From contig JARWIR010000016.1 of the NCBI GenBank assembly GCA_029959085.1, positions 8,229,441 to 8,293,440 of the forward strand: a stretch of DNA of 64,000 nt, given 5' to 3'. The notes beneath the pieces are model-generated. The model saw only the letters and a list, made by a program, of their open reading frames with translations, was not told the DNA's origin and did not search any database. Positions 21,010-31,098 of this stretch are shown in pieces. The position numbers and the translations under genes were made by a program. Source of the stretch: Nemophila menziesii (Eukaryota > Streptophyta > Magnoliopsida > Boraginales > Hydrophyllaceae). Position 1 is the stretch's first letter. Every line of letters starts with the position of its first letter.

Positions 21010-22425
21010 TATTCAAGAGTGTTCTAACAAACTCAGAATTGGATAATAGAGTTAGTAGGATTGGTGGATTATACTGTACTCTTCTCTGTAAAAAAAAAAA
21101 AACTTTATCCAATTTTCGAAAATCAAAGTCAACCAAAAGATAGTAGGAGCTCGTACGCATCACGTAGAATACTTAGATACCGAAATGACCAGAGCCAATG
21201 AACATATTCCACTTAGAGGAAAAAACAATCAAAGACCACCCAAGACTAGCATATGTGAAACAAGAAGCAATTAACATCCAAATTTTTTGAACAATCCATG
21301 CTTCATAACAAGTGAATTATTACCAAGAATCGGGGATAAAACCCTAAGATTTCTTCCATTTAATACCTTGAAACCTGAAAGATCCATTCAGGCTCAGAAA
21401 AACAAGAAGCGAGAAGAAAAATTTAGAGAGAGGAGAGAGCATGTGGTTGAATGTGTAGAAGAGAATGAGATATTTGAGATACGTTTTGGTGAAGCTCATT
21501 TCGTAAATAAAATGCGTTGAATCGAAATTGAAAGCATAATCTACTAAATTTGATATATAAACAAGGAGCTTAATCATAAATTAGTTATCAATAATAATAA
21601 AGATGCACATTAACATTAACAACAAAGCAAACACCAAAATATACAGTTTTATAAATAATTAAAGCACGAGCTCTAGATTTTTTTAAGTAACCAAATCCTT
21701 CATAATAATCTAAACTCTAATTCTCAATGATTTCTGAAGCTGCGTGTGGAAAATCTGAAACAAAAATAAAGTTAAAGGACCGTTTGTGTAATAACACATA
21801 CAAGTTATACTTACCGATTAGATCTTCCTCCACATCAGACTCATTACACTCATCAGTGAACATATCAATCTGTAGGGTGTTTAAAATTTTAATTTCGTAG
21901 GATCATTTGAACAAACATTATATATGCGTGTTTGTAAGTAAACCAAAATGAGAATGAGATATTTATTACATTATCATTGTTGTTTGTTTTTTATATAACC
22001 ATATCTTGATCATCCTCGATTACTTTATTTAAGTAAGTTTCAAGGACTAAATCCTGTAAACTACCTTTCACGTTACTAAATTCCTTAACGTGGGCTCTAT
22101 TACTCATATCTCCGTATTGCCAACCATAAGACATGAATCCAAGTGAAGATATAAACTCGAAAACTGTCTTATTAATCAACAGTTCATCGATGGAATTACC
22201 ACGTTCATCAGATATTAACTTTGGGAATCCCTTTAACAATTCTACATCTTCCACAAGATCTGTACATCCTCCTCGGCCCAATACAAACAGTAAATACAGA
22301 TGTTTTATCGCTTGGTAAATATATCGATAATGGCGAGTGCAAATGAAAACTTGTTCAGCTTGTGACCCAAAAAATTTGGAATATTTTCGAGATAATATTT
22401 ATTGGTATAGCGAGAAGGATAAGGA
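21010..22425. repeat. Second copy of the duplicated longin-gene block
   Basis: Near-duplicate of 17126-18545, same orientation and 3.88 kb away, broken off at 22424 by the insertion of a short LINE piece. Small indels (for example a longer A run near 21091) separate the copies. Confidence 0.85.
21719..22425 (-). pseudogene. Delta-COP-like longin-domain gene, copy 2 (frameshift, stop, no exon 1)
   Basis: Exon 2 starts only at the break near 22425 (SRYTNKYYLENIPNFLG). A one-base deletion near 22370 shifts the frame, which recovers as GRGGCTDLVEDVELLKGFPKL..., and a TAA near 21991 replaces the glutamine codon after DQDMVI. Exon 3 (about 21869-21815) ends in a perfect donor ATCG|GTAAGTAT, and a possible exon 4 follows the acceptor TTTCAG near 21754 (DFPHAASEIIEN, stop). 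That suggests the ancestral gene had a fourth exon. Exon 1 is lost to the rearrangement at 22424. Confidence 0.55.
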
Positions 22426-22690
22426 ATATAGTATTCGGGGGATTTTTAGAGAAAGTAACCATTGCGCGGATTGGCTAGCTAAGCTTGGAGCGTCACAAGA
22501 GGAGAAGTTTTGTCGTCATAGCAGCCCGCCTAAGGGTATCTGGAGCATCCTTTCGCGAGATAAAATGGGGTGGAAGTCACCACGGATGATACATATTCCG
22601 GGATTACTTCTCGAAGTTCTAGACTAGTCGTGTTTTTTTAGTTTAATCACATGATCCTCTAATGGATCTCCTCTGTAACACAAAAAAAAA
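22424..22690 (+). mobile_element. 5'-truncated LINE end (RNase H C-terminus and poly-A)
   Basis: An open stretch reads 'GIFRESNHCADWLAKLGASQEEKF' and ends with a stop at 22625-22627. This is the C-terminus of the RNase H domain found at the end of plant LINE ORF2. About 55 bp of 3' UTR and A9 (22681-22689) follow. It lies directly at the break of longin copy 2, and the intron sequence of that gene (ACTGTAAGAAAATT) appears to resume after the A run, which fits an insertion with a small deletion. Only about 270 bp remain. Confidence 0.6.
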
Positions 22691-22726
22691 TACTGTAAGA
22701 AAATTATCTATATGGTTAATAACCTT

Positions 22727-22904
22727 ACCTGTCCGATAAGTAGAAGGCCCAAAAGGCTGATGAAGTGGGCTGCTTCTTTGAGGTGGACTTTGATGATGAT
22801 GTGGGCCGCTTCTTTGAGGTGGACTTTGGTGATGACGTGGGCCGCTCCTAGAAGGTGTTGGGGTTGAAGTATCAGCTTCCTTGTGAAGGAAATTTTGGGC
22901 GGAA
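22727..22904 (-). pseudogene. Possible exon of a Pro/His/Ser-rich gene, cut off by LINE D
   Basis: On the minus strand an open stretch (NFLHKEADTSTPTPSRSG...) contains two and a half 36-bp repeats coding 'SGPHHHQSPPQR' and ends at a strong splice donor CGGACAG|GTAAGG at 22727. On the far side of LINE D another open stretch (33001-33192) may belong to the same gene. I do not recognise the protein. It may equally be repeat-driven low complexity. Confidence 0.3.
22763..22850. repeat. 36-bp tandem repeat, about 2.5 units
   Basis: Unit GTGGGCYGCTTCTTTGAGG-TGGACTTTGRTGATGA, in phase with codons on the minus strand so that each unit adds twelve residues. Confidence 0.7.
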
Positions 22905-24176
22905 TTTTTTTTTTTTTGTTCCAAATCCTTCTCAACTAATATTCAAAAAGTTATTACAAATTTAACCAATTCCCATAGGGACGGTTTCAGTTTTGATTAT
23001 TTCTTCTAACCTAGATGGGTACGTGTCTAAACACGAGCCTAGCATATTGCCACTTAGCTTATACTTAGCTACCCCATCGGCTAGTCTATTCCTATCACGA
23101 TTAATCCATCGAAAAATAGGTTTACAATCCTCGGAAACAAAATAAATACTTTTAATAATATTACAAATCAATGGCGAATTAAAGTGGTTCCTAAGCTCTA
23201 AAGATTTCATCACTTGGAGGCAGTCATTTTCTATTATCACACTTTGAGAAGGGAACTCCTTAGCGAGAAGACAAGCTTTTAACACCCCCAATGCTTCAGC
23301 CTCTTTAGCGCTTTCTACCTTAATCTTCCATGCTTTGCAATAGATCACCTTTCCTGTAAAATCCCTAGCAACACAAGATATAGCTCCATTATTATCTTTA
23401 GTAGATGCATCACAATTTATTTTTATTAAGTTTCTAGGTGGAGGAATCCACTTAAGCTTTTGAATATTTTTATCTATTTCAAGATTAGTCTCAGATTCAG
23501 TATCTCCACTACTTCCATTCTTATGCACTAAATTTGTATTTTTATTCTTATTATCCTTCAGTTTAGAATTAACATCATTAGGATAAATTATATTTTGGTA
23601 TTCTTCCCATTCTTTCTTAGCATTGTTCAAGCTTCTCAAAGGGTCAGGCTTTATGCCCTTGTATTTAAATGCACATCTTCCTTTCCATATGTGCCATAAG
23701 ATTACACATACCTGTTCCATTATGAATTCAGTATTCATTCCTGCCTCTCTCCTTTTCTCTATTATACTTGCCATCCAAACATCTATCTTAGAAGTAGAGT
23801 GGTTGCAAGTAATCAAGTGATAAGGGGAGACAAACCAAATGGCTCTAGACCATTCACAGTTTAATAGCATATGTTCTATAGTTTCAGTTTCTTTATTACA
23901 AATATCACAAATTGGGCTCAAACTAATTTTCCTTTTGTACACATTATCATTTGTAGGTAACAAATGTTTAACTACCTTCCAAATAAAGTTCTTTATTTTT
24001 GGTGCTACCTTTAAACCCCATATCATTTTCCAGATCATTTTATCAACTTGATGCGAGGAGGTAGCTTTATCAGTGCATTTATTCTTCTCCTCACCCTTTT
24101 TTTTGTTTTTCATAATATAGTAACATTTTTAACTGAGAAGTTACCATCTTTATCATGTATCCAAAAGGGAACATCT
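22905..24176 (-). pseudogene. LINE D, 3' part: zinc finger (zf-RVT) and RNase H
   Basis: The downstream half of a minus-strand L1-like ORF2. From 24113 it has 383 residues: the zf-RVT region (WGLKVAPKIKNFIWKVVKHLLPTN, CDICNKETETIEHMLLNC), a variable linker, then RNase H (INCDASTKDNNGAISCVARD, ESAKEAEALGVLKA, IIENDCLQVMKSL, RNRLADGVAKY) with D, E and D catalytic positions visible. It stops at 22962; about 45 bp later a T13 run (22905-22917 in plus sense) is the poly-A tail. Joining 24176 to 31099+ over element C restores the frame (FIPLSGGKDVPFWIHDKDGNF). These elements copy themselves by target-primed reverse transcription; this copy is 5'-truncated and interrupted. Confidence 0.9.
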
Positions 24177-24493
24177 TGTTGGCATATAGCCTCCCTTAAT
24201 AGGTTGTTTTAATGTGACAAATCCTCTTGTGTTTAGTGTGCTAATTTCTATTGTTATATACATTCTATCTTGCACTCTAATTCATCATAAAGCTCATTCT
24301 TTATCTTTTTGATCAAAGCTTTATTGTTTTATCTTAAGAAACTAATTCTCATACAAATGCTATTAACCTTATCTTTGTGTACATTGAGAAATAGCTTTAG
24401 TGATCAACTTCAAAGGTTCTTAGAATGATGTTTCCAACAACTTTCATAAAGAAGACTTATTGATCCAAGTCATTATCTTTCAAAGTTACTTGG

Positions 24494-24632
24494 CGCGGTA
24501 CACCGGACGAATGGCGCGGTACACCGGACCAAGATTGCGGACCAGGGCGCGGTGCAGAGGCTAGCCCGTCAGTAAGCTAGAAAATCAAACCATTGAAGCG
24601 CGGTACACCGCACGAAACCTTGCGGTACACCG
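24494..24632 (+). repeat. GCGGTACACCG motif cluster in the LTR of element C
   Basis: Four copies of GCGGTACACCG(G/C) and one degenerate GCGGTGCA within about 140 bp, ending some 100 bp before the TATA-like box. The right LTR repeats the set (about 30023-30163). The motif is nearly self-complementary (reverse complement GCGGTGTACCGC). The position is that of upstream promoter elements; binding by a host or element protein is inference. Confidence 0.75.
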
Positions 24633-24740
24633 CAAGAAAGGTTTTTCTGCACAAAAGACAAGTCATAAGAAATATATCCATTGGGAGATTAATAGATCCA
24701 TTGGACCCAAGTCTTATGACCGTTGGAAGCCATTTTCTAC

Positions 24741-24747
24741 TATAAAT
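24741..24747 (+). promoter_or_regulatory. TATA-like box in element C LTR
   Basis: TATAAAT in TTCTACTATAAATTGAAG, present in both LTRs (right copy at 30270-30276). It sits between the GC-rich motif cluster and the A/C-rich transcribed-looking part of the LTR. Confidence 0.55.
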
Positions 24748-25569
24748 TGAAGCTCTTTGAAGGCTACAACTACACCAACTAATTACAAACATTAAGGGGC
24801 TTAATTGCTATCATTCAAGAAGGTGTCAAGTGCTATACATAGTCAAATTCAATCTTAGTGAGCTTATAAATCCTTTCAAGGAGTTAATCAATTAAGCCAC
24901 AAGGTTCTATCCACTCAAGAGGAGTAAACAAGCTTATAGTCATATCCACTCTTTTAGGAGTTTTAGTTACAAGCTTTTACAAGCAACCCTTTAAACACTT
25001 TGTTGCTATCCTCTTAAGTCTAGGTCTTGTAATAGATAGATTAAGAGAGAATTCAAGTATAGGGAGTATACTTGGTGTCCTTGTGTTGTGATTACACAAG
25101 TGGTTTGTCCTTCGTGTTATCGAAGAGTTTGTAAAGGTTATTGTGTTCTCGACCCGGTTAAGAGAGACACGGGAGCTTAGTGAAAAGCTTGAAATCCTAA
25201 GGAGGCTTCCTTAGGTAGTGGATGTAGGGAAACCGAACCACTATAAATCGTGTGTATCTTTCTATCCCTACTCTATTTACTTTCCGCACTTTATATGTTT
25301 GATAATATGCTAGCATGAGTACTATGATATTGTTTATCTAGGATATCTAACATATAGTCTTCTAGAGTAGTTTAAGTTATTGGATTGACGATTTACTTGT
25401 TATACTTTTATATCAAACCTCTAACTTACCTTTGCATGATCCTATAAGAGTTTGATTTGATAAGTTGACTTAGAAGTTTTCTCTTAAACTTATAATTATC
25501 CAAAAGATTTTTTAATTAGGCATTAATCTTATTAGTAATCATATTCACCCCCCCTCTAGGACTTTCAAT

Positions 25570-25582
25570 TGGTATCAGAGCC
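25570..25582 (+). promoter_or_regulatory. Primer-binding site of element C (tRNA-Met type)
   Basis: TGGTATCAGAGCC starts two bases after the LTR. This is the standard plant copia site complementary to initiator tRNA-Met. Confidence 0.9.
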
Positions 25583-25591
25583 TAACTCTAC

Positions 25592-26678
25592 GTGAATAGC
25601 TTAATCGTTAGTAGAGTAAACGATATGGAATTTAATCTTTTGGAAAGTTCGTCTTCTACTCGACCTCCACTTTTTGTAGGAACTTACTATTTTGCTTGGA
25701 GAACAAAAATGGAGGAATTTATCAAAACCGAAGATCCCGATCAATGGAGAATCGTAAAGGAAGGTCCATTTGTTCCTTATAAAGAGGAGTTAAATGAAGC
25801 GGGAGTTCTTAAGCTAAATCAAGAAGAAAAAGATTTTGATGAACTTACCATTGAGGAAAAAGCTAAACTCACTCAAAATGCAAAACCAATGTACACTCTC
25901 ATTCGTGGAATTTCCGAAGAAATTTTCTCACAAATGTTAGATTGTAAATCCGCAAAAGAGCTTTGGAATCGTTTGGAGTTTTTATATGGAATTGTTGAAA
26001 ATGACGAAGAAGAAGAAGTCTCAATCCATGATGAATCTCATAACAATTCTAAACCAAATCATGAGGTAGCACTCTATCCTAACTCTTTATCTCTTCCTTA
26101 TAATTATTGTGATATTAGGCAAATTTCATCCCTTCTCAAAATTCTTGATTCTCAAATCCATTTGAATAATCTTATGTTAAAAAAGGGTAAAATTGAGCTA
26201 AAGAATTGTTTTAAATGTTGTTTCACTTTGGATGATATTCTTGGCAATACTAAAAACCCTTGTTTTGAAAACATTTTTTCTTTAAATAAATGGAAACATC
26301 CTATGAAGAAAAATATAGAAGGTTTTAGAAAATTGGATGAAGCTTTTTCCCTCGCTCTTGATACTTTAAAAAATCATCCTCTTTCAAATATCACTCCTTT
26401 TGATCCAAATGGCTTTTTTAAAGAAAAATTATATTGAAGTGATAATTTGGATATTGGAAAGAATGTGGAAACTTCTTGTTAAAAACCGTTACATGGTAAC
26501 TCTATTCGAAAAAGAAGTTCTTGCAACTATTGTGGTAAACCCGGTCATCATGCTTCTACGTGCCATTACCGTGAACAACTTAATAGTGGATCTTTGATAC
26601 CTTCATGGGAAAAACCAATATGGATCGTGACAAATGCTAACAACATTTCCGGATCCATTCCACCTCGGTTACCATAGT
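25592..26678 (+). pseudogene. Copia-type Gag of element C with two stops before the zinc knuckle
   Basis: The first 281 residues (25592-26437) are open: PPLFVGTYYFAWRTKMEEFIKTEDPDQWRIVKEG is the start of copia-type Gag (DUF4219/UBN2 region), and MLDCKSAKELWNRLEFLYG is its end. TGA (26435-26437) and TAA (26480-26482) follow in the same frame, and only after them comes the zinc knuckle CNYCGKPGHHASTC (C-x2-C-x4-H-x4-C, near 26519-26560); the frame ends at 26676. The start at 25592 is the first ATG after the primer site; the ATG at 25625 would also serve. A normal copia ORF would continue into protease (DSG) and integrase; none is present. It may make a knuckle-less Gag, or be dead. Confidence 0.8.
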
Positions 26679-27097
26679 AATATGTATTGAAGGTGTTGAG
26701 CGTCAAGAAAATGGAATTTTATGCAAAAGGACGTTCAAACCTCATAAAAGGAAAATACGGTGAAATTCTTTCATCTCTTCTTTTTATGTTTATGTTTTTA
26801 TATTGTGTTTTATGTGATTTATCAACTATGTGCTACTATCTTGTGGTTCTTGACTTTTACATGCTTAAATGTTGTTTTGTTCTTGCATTGGGTCTTTTTG
26901 CACTTTTAGAAAACTTAGGGGCATTTGTGAAATAAACTGTTGTATAAGTTTTTGGGTTCTCCTTGGCTTTTCTTTTCAAAACAAAGATGCTCAAAATTAT
27001 TTTATACCATTCCGAATCATTTGGGGAAGTTTCGAATGTGTTTCGGGTGTTTTTAAAAGAATCAAAAATTTCATTTTTTGTGTCCAAACCGAACACT
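26679..27097 (+). other. Element C spacer where pol would lie
   Basis: About 420 bp. A short ORF (26687-26935) is hydrophobic (FMFMFLYCVLCDLSTMCYYLVVL) but has no family signature. No protease, integrase or RT motif in any frame. Confidence 0.5.
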
Positions 27098-27226
27098 TTT
27101 GCGGTGCACCGGACCATTCCGCGGTACACCGCATCTCAGGGTTTCATCAGTTTTATTTTTCTTTTTATTTTTCGCTCAGCTTATTTTATCCGTGCGGTAC
27201 ACCGCAAGATTCCCGCGGTACACCGC
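27098..27226 (+). repeat. GCGGTACACCG motif cluster upstream of element C ORF2
   Basis: Four copies (GCGGTGCACCGG, GCGGTACACCGC three times) arranged as two pairs about 75 bp apart, some 200-320 bp before the ORF2 ATG. The arrangement is like the GC-rich block that precedes ORF2 in element B. Confidence 0.75.
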
Positions 27227-27420
27227 AGGTTAGGTTTTTGACAGCTTTAGTAGGCCGTTTTCTATTCTATTCTCTTCATTCCTCCATTAAAACATTTCCT
27301 CTCCTCCTCCTTGGCGATTTCCGGCGACTTCTCCACCGCCTAAAAAACCTGTTTTCTCCACCAAATCACTCCTCCTTCTCTATCCTTCATTCCTCTTCCA
27401 TTACCCATCTTGTTTTCACC
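27227..27420 (+). promoter_or_regulatory. Leader of element C ORF2
   Basis: A C/T-rich, ATG-free stretch (TTCCTCTCCTCCTCC...) ending CACCATGG at the start codon, a favourable plant context. It looks like a 5' untranslated leader, which with the motif cluster just upstream suggests ORF2 has its own promoter (inference). Confidence 0.4.
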
Positions 27421-28659
27421 ATGGTTAGAACCAAGACAGCTGCTAACAAGAAGAAAGCCTCCACCGGAGCCTCCTCCAGCCGCCGCCGTGCTCCTTCTCC
27501 GGCAAGGTCACCAACACCTCCACCACTCCGGCCATTCGAGCCTCTCCCGGGTAGAACTTTTAGTGATTCGGCTTTTCCAACGGGTGAAAATTCTCTTCTT
27601 GATCTCTTTAAATTTCAAGGTTGTGATAATGTATTTGAATATTCGGGTACTCAATTAGCAAGTGGTTTAATTGAAGAATTTTACAAAAACTTTGAATTTG
27701 ATAGTGCAAATAACTTAGTAAAATCATCCGTTTCGGGTACCGCTTTAAGATTAAAGTTGCATGTGTTATGTACTCGTTATAGTATTCCGTTCGATGGTTT
27801 TAGTGGTTTTTGGTCAAGTGGTTGGGATGGCTCCACTCTTGATATAGTGGGTCAAAATGAGGTTATTGATTTCGTTAATAGTAGGATGGTTGTTCCCGAT
27901 GGTAATTGGAATTTGCGTAGTTTTGATCCGGAATTTATTGTGGCTCATAAGTTTCTTATTTCGGCCATAATTCCAAAGGACAAACATGATGCAAAGTTAA
28001 TCCCGTATGAAGCTTATCTACTTATCTTGATCTTTGCTAAGCATCCGATCAACATTATTGCTATTATGTTCAAATGGATGAACCATGCTCGAACCGCAAG
28101 AGATAAAGTCCCATATGGTATATTTCTTACTAAAATCTTTGAGGGAAATGAAATTTCGTTAGGAGGAACAAATGTGAAAACTATTGATAAAGCATGGTGT
28201 TTCGATTATAGCACAATAAAGAGGATGAAATTTGCTATTTATAATAACTCTTATGTTTCGGTTTCGGTTATTAATCGTATTTCGGATGTTGCTATTCGTA
28301 ATCGCATCCTACAAGCTAAGGGAGGAACTTTTGGTCCGGAGTTTAACACACTTGAGCTATTGGATATTCCGGGTCAACAAAATCCTATCCCAAATGAGCC
28401 TCCACAAAACCCCACTCATGAGAATCCTCCTAATCCCTCTAGTTTCGAAGGTGCTATGTCTCGGTTTATGGATTATATTGGTAGAAAATTTGAGGTTTTA
28501 GAAGAAAAGTTGGAAAGAAACTTTGGAGTGTTGGAGGAGAAAATAGGCCATCTTACTAGTGAGCTATCTTGCATGAAGAACGATGTCTCGTGTATCAAAG
28601 ATGATGTTTCACATCCTAGAATCCGTTCTAGAAGCCGTTCTCCCCGGGAATTACGTTAA
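27421..28659 (+). CDS. ORF2 of element C, plant 'putative transposon protein'-like
   Basis: 412 residues from MVRTKTAANKKK; the frame is open further upstream, but this ATG has the good context and begins the basic, Pro/Ser-rich N-terminus (1-50). Residues about 60-290 are a helix-rich domain with the same order of landmarks as ORF2 of elements B and F: a short aromatic strand 'LIEEFYKNFEFDS', 'VLCTRYSIPFDGF', 'VAHKFLISAIIP', 'YLLILIFAKHPINIIAIMFKWM' and 'VPYGIFLTKIF'. Residues 345-400 form a coiled coil (KFEVLEEKLERNFGVLEEKIG), and the end is an RS-type tail (RSRSRSPRELR). No nuclease, transposase or envelope motif is visible. Distant homology to the B/F proteins is my reading and needs a profile search. 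Confidence 0.72.
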   Translation: MVRTKTAANKKKASTGASSSRRRAPSPARSPTPPPLRPFEPLPGRTFSDSAFPTGENSLLDLFKFQGCDNVFEYSGTQLASGLIEEFYKNFEFDSANNLVKSSVSGTALRLKLHVLCTRYSIPFDGFSGFWSSGWDGSTLDIVGQNEVIDFVNSRMVVPDGNWNLRSFDPEFIVAHKFLISAIIPKDKHDAKLIPYEAYLLILIFAKHPINIIAIMFKWMNHARTARDKVPYGIFLTKIFEGNEISLGGTNVKTIDKAWCFDYSTIKRMKFAIYNNSYVSVSVINRISDVAIRNRILQAKGGTFGPEFNTLELLDIPGQQNPIPNEPPQNPTHENPPNPSSFEGAMSRFMDYIGRKFEVLEEKLERNFGVLEEKIGHLTSELSCMKNDVSCIKDDVSHPRIRSRSRSPRELR

Positions 28660-29692
28660 ATGGTTGTGGTGTTTGGTGGTATGATGTTTGGTGTTGGGTT
28701 TTAAAATCTTCTTTTTATTCTCTAAGTGTTTTATGTGTTTTTATTATCTTGAACTAAGTTTGTGTTGCTTTTGCTTTAATTGTTTATGGGTCCGTGTTTT
28801 GGACATTTAGGATATTATTGTTACGTGTTTTATTTGGATAATGGTTTAGGATGCTTTTTGTTTAAACTTGGATAATTGTTTTAGGTTGATATGTTTTTAT
28901 CTTGAATATGTGTTGCTTAAACTTTGTGCTTTGGATATTGTTTTTGCTAACATTTTCTTTGATGATATAGGTACTATTGCATCTAATCCTTGATCCTTTC
29001 ATATATTGCATTCGTGTCCATTTAAAAAAAAATTTGAAAAATTGCACTTTGGTCCCTAAAAGTTTAAAAAATTGTCTTTTAGTCCCCTAACTTTCTGACA
29101 AATGACTTTTTGGCCCTATTTTTTTCAAAAATTACATTTTACCCCAAACTTTCTTAAAAATGATTTCAAAATATCTTTTTGGGGACAAATTGTAGATCAC
29201 ACTTTTACAAAATTGACACAATCTTGATGCATTTTGTAAGGGGGAGCTTTTATTAAAACTCTAATGCTTTGGCTAATCTTTTATCTCATACATTGAAACT
29301 AATCATTTGTGTCATTAGAAAGCATATGAAATGAAAAATCTATCGATCAACGCGTTGGTAAAAAGTCTCTATCTCTTAGCTCTTCAATTATCTTCCTTGT
29401 GCATCTCTTTCTAAAAATGTTTTAATCTCCAAAATCTTGCACACTCTTAGAAACGTTGTTTAAAATCTATTCACTTGAGTTTTTGCTCTTCTATTCATAG
29501 TTGTTATTATTAACCCCGTCTTTTTGATGAAGACAAAGGGGGAGAATTATGTGCACACTAAAATTTTCAAAACTTGCACACTTTATAACTCACAAATCTT
29601 ATATGCTTATTGTGAGGGGGAGCTTTATTTCATTAGTACTTAAACTTTCATATCATTCCTAAGGTGTTTTAGTGAAGGATTTGTCATCATCA
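28660..29692 (+). other. Element C non-coding 3' region
   Basis: About 1 kb of T-rich, gene-free DNA. Near 29040-29155 it carries a run of 'TTTGGTCCCTAAAAGTTT'-type repeats (CTTTTTAGTCCCC, CTTTTTGGCCC, TTTTACCCC), and near 29230 and 29610 it has two GGGGGAGCTTT copies resembling the polypurine tract. Confidence 0.5.
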
Positions 29693-29705
29693 AAAAGGGG
29701 GAGAT
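29693..29705 (+). promoter_or_regulatory. Polypurine tract of element C
   Basis: AAAAGGGGGAGAT abuts the TG of the right LTR at 29706, the usual copia arrangement. Confidence 0.85.
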
Positions 29706-31098
29706 TGTTGGCATATAGCCTCCCTTAATAGGTTGTTTTAATGTGACAAATCCTCTTGTGTTTAGTGTGCTAATTTCTATTGTTATATACATTCTATCTT
29801 GCACTCTAATTCATCATAAAGCTCATTCTTTATCTTTTTTATCAAAGCTTTATTGTTTTATCTTAAGAAACTAATTCTCATACAAATGCTATTAACCTTA
29901 TCTTTGTGTACATTGAGAATTAGCTTTAGTGATCAACTTCAAAGGTTCTTAGAATGATGTTTCCAACAACTTTCGTAAAGAAGACTTATTGATCCAAGTC
30001 ATTATCTTTCAAAGTTACTTGGCGCGGTACACCGGACGAATGGCGCGGTACACCGGACCAAGATTGCGGACCAGGGCGCGGTGCAGAGGCTAGCCCGTCA
30101 GTAAGCTAGAAAATCAAACCATTAAAGCGCGGTACACCGCACGAAATCTTGCGGTACACCGCAAGAAAGGTTTTTCTGCACAAAAGACAAGTCATAAGAA
30201 ATATATCCGTTGGGAGATTAATAGATCCGTTGGACCCAAGTCTTATGACCGTTGGAAGCCATTTTCTACTATAAATTGAAGCTCTTTGAAGGCTACAACT
30301 ACACCAACTATAATTACAAACATTAAGGGGCTTAATTGCTATCATTCAAGAAGGTGTCAAGTGCTATACATAGTCAAATTCAATCTTAGTGAGCTTATAA
30401 ATCCTTTCAAGGAGTTAATCAATTAAGCCACAAGGTTCTATCCACTCAAGAGGAGTAAACAAGCTTATAGTCATATCCACTCTTTTAGGATTTTTAGTTA
30501 CAAGCTTTTACAAGCAACCCTTTAAACACTTTGTTGCTATCCTCTTAAGTCTAGGTCTTGTAATAGATAGATTAAGAGAGAATTCAAGTATAGGGAGTAT
30601 ACTTGGTGTTCTTGTGTTGTGATTACACAAGTGGTTTGTCCTTCGTGTTATCGAAGAGTTTGTAAAGGTTATTGTGTTCTCGACCCGGTTAAGAGAGACA
30701 CGGGAGCTTGGTGAAAAGCTTGAAATCCTAAGGAGGCTTCCTTAGGTAGTGGATGTAGGGAAACCGAACCACTATAAATCGTGTGTATCTTTCTATCCCT
30801 ACTCTATTTACTTTCCGCACTTTATATGTTTGATAATATTCTAGCATGAGTACTATGATATTGTTTATCTAGGATATCTAACATATAGTCTTCTAGAGTA
30901 GTTTAAGTTATTGGATTGACGATTTACTTGTTATACTTTTATATCAAACCTCTAACTTACCTTTGCATGATCCTATAAGAGTTTGATTTGATAAGTTGAC
31001 TTAGAAGTTTTCTCTTAAACTTATAATTGTCCAAAAGATTTTTTAATTAGGCATTAATCTTATTAGTAATCCTATTCACCCCCCCTCTAGGACTTTCA
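29706..31098 (+). repeat. Right LTR of element C
   Basis: 1393-bp partner of 24177-25567, followed by target duplication CATCT (31099-31103). Confidence 0.95.

Larger units (their letters stand above)
24177..25567 (+). repeat. Left LTR of element C
   Basis: 1391 bp, TGTTGG...TTTCA. It contains a cluster of GCGGTACACCGG/GCGGTACACCGC motifs (24494-24632) and a TATA-like box (TATAAAT, 24741-24747) just after it. Confidence 0.95.
24177..31098 (+). mobile_element. Element C: young, pol-less copia-type LTR retrotransposon in LINE D
   Basis: LTRs 24177-25567 and 29706-31098 (TGTTGGCATA...GGACTTTCA), a TGGTATCAGAGCC primer site, a GGGGGAGAT polypurine tract and a perfect 5-bp target duplication CATCT (24172-24176 and 31099-31103). 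By eye about 14 substitutions plus a small indel separate the LTRs (near 99% identity), so it is recent. Inside are a copia-type gag with a zinc knuckle and a second ORF (27421-28659). Protease, integrase, RT and RNase H are all absent. It depends on a helper copia element. Its total of 6.9 kb is large for an element without pol. Confidence 0.95.

Noticed and set aside
26869..27420. Upstream extension of element C ORF2 to an ATG at 26869
   Set aside because: The extension crosses the GC-rich motif cluster and C/T-rich leader and has no domain character; the ATG at 27421 has the good context.
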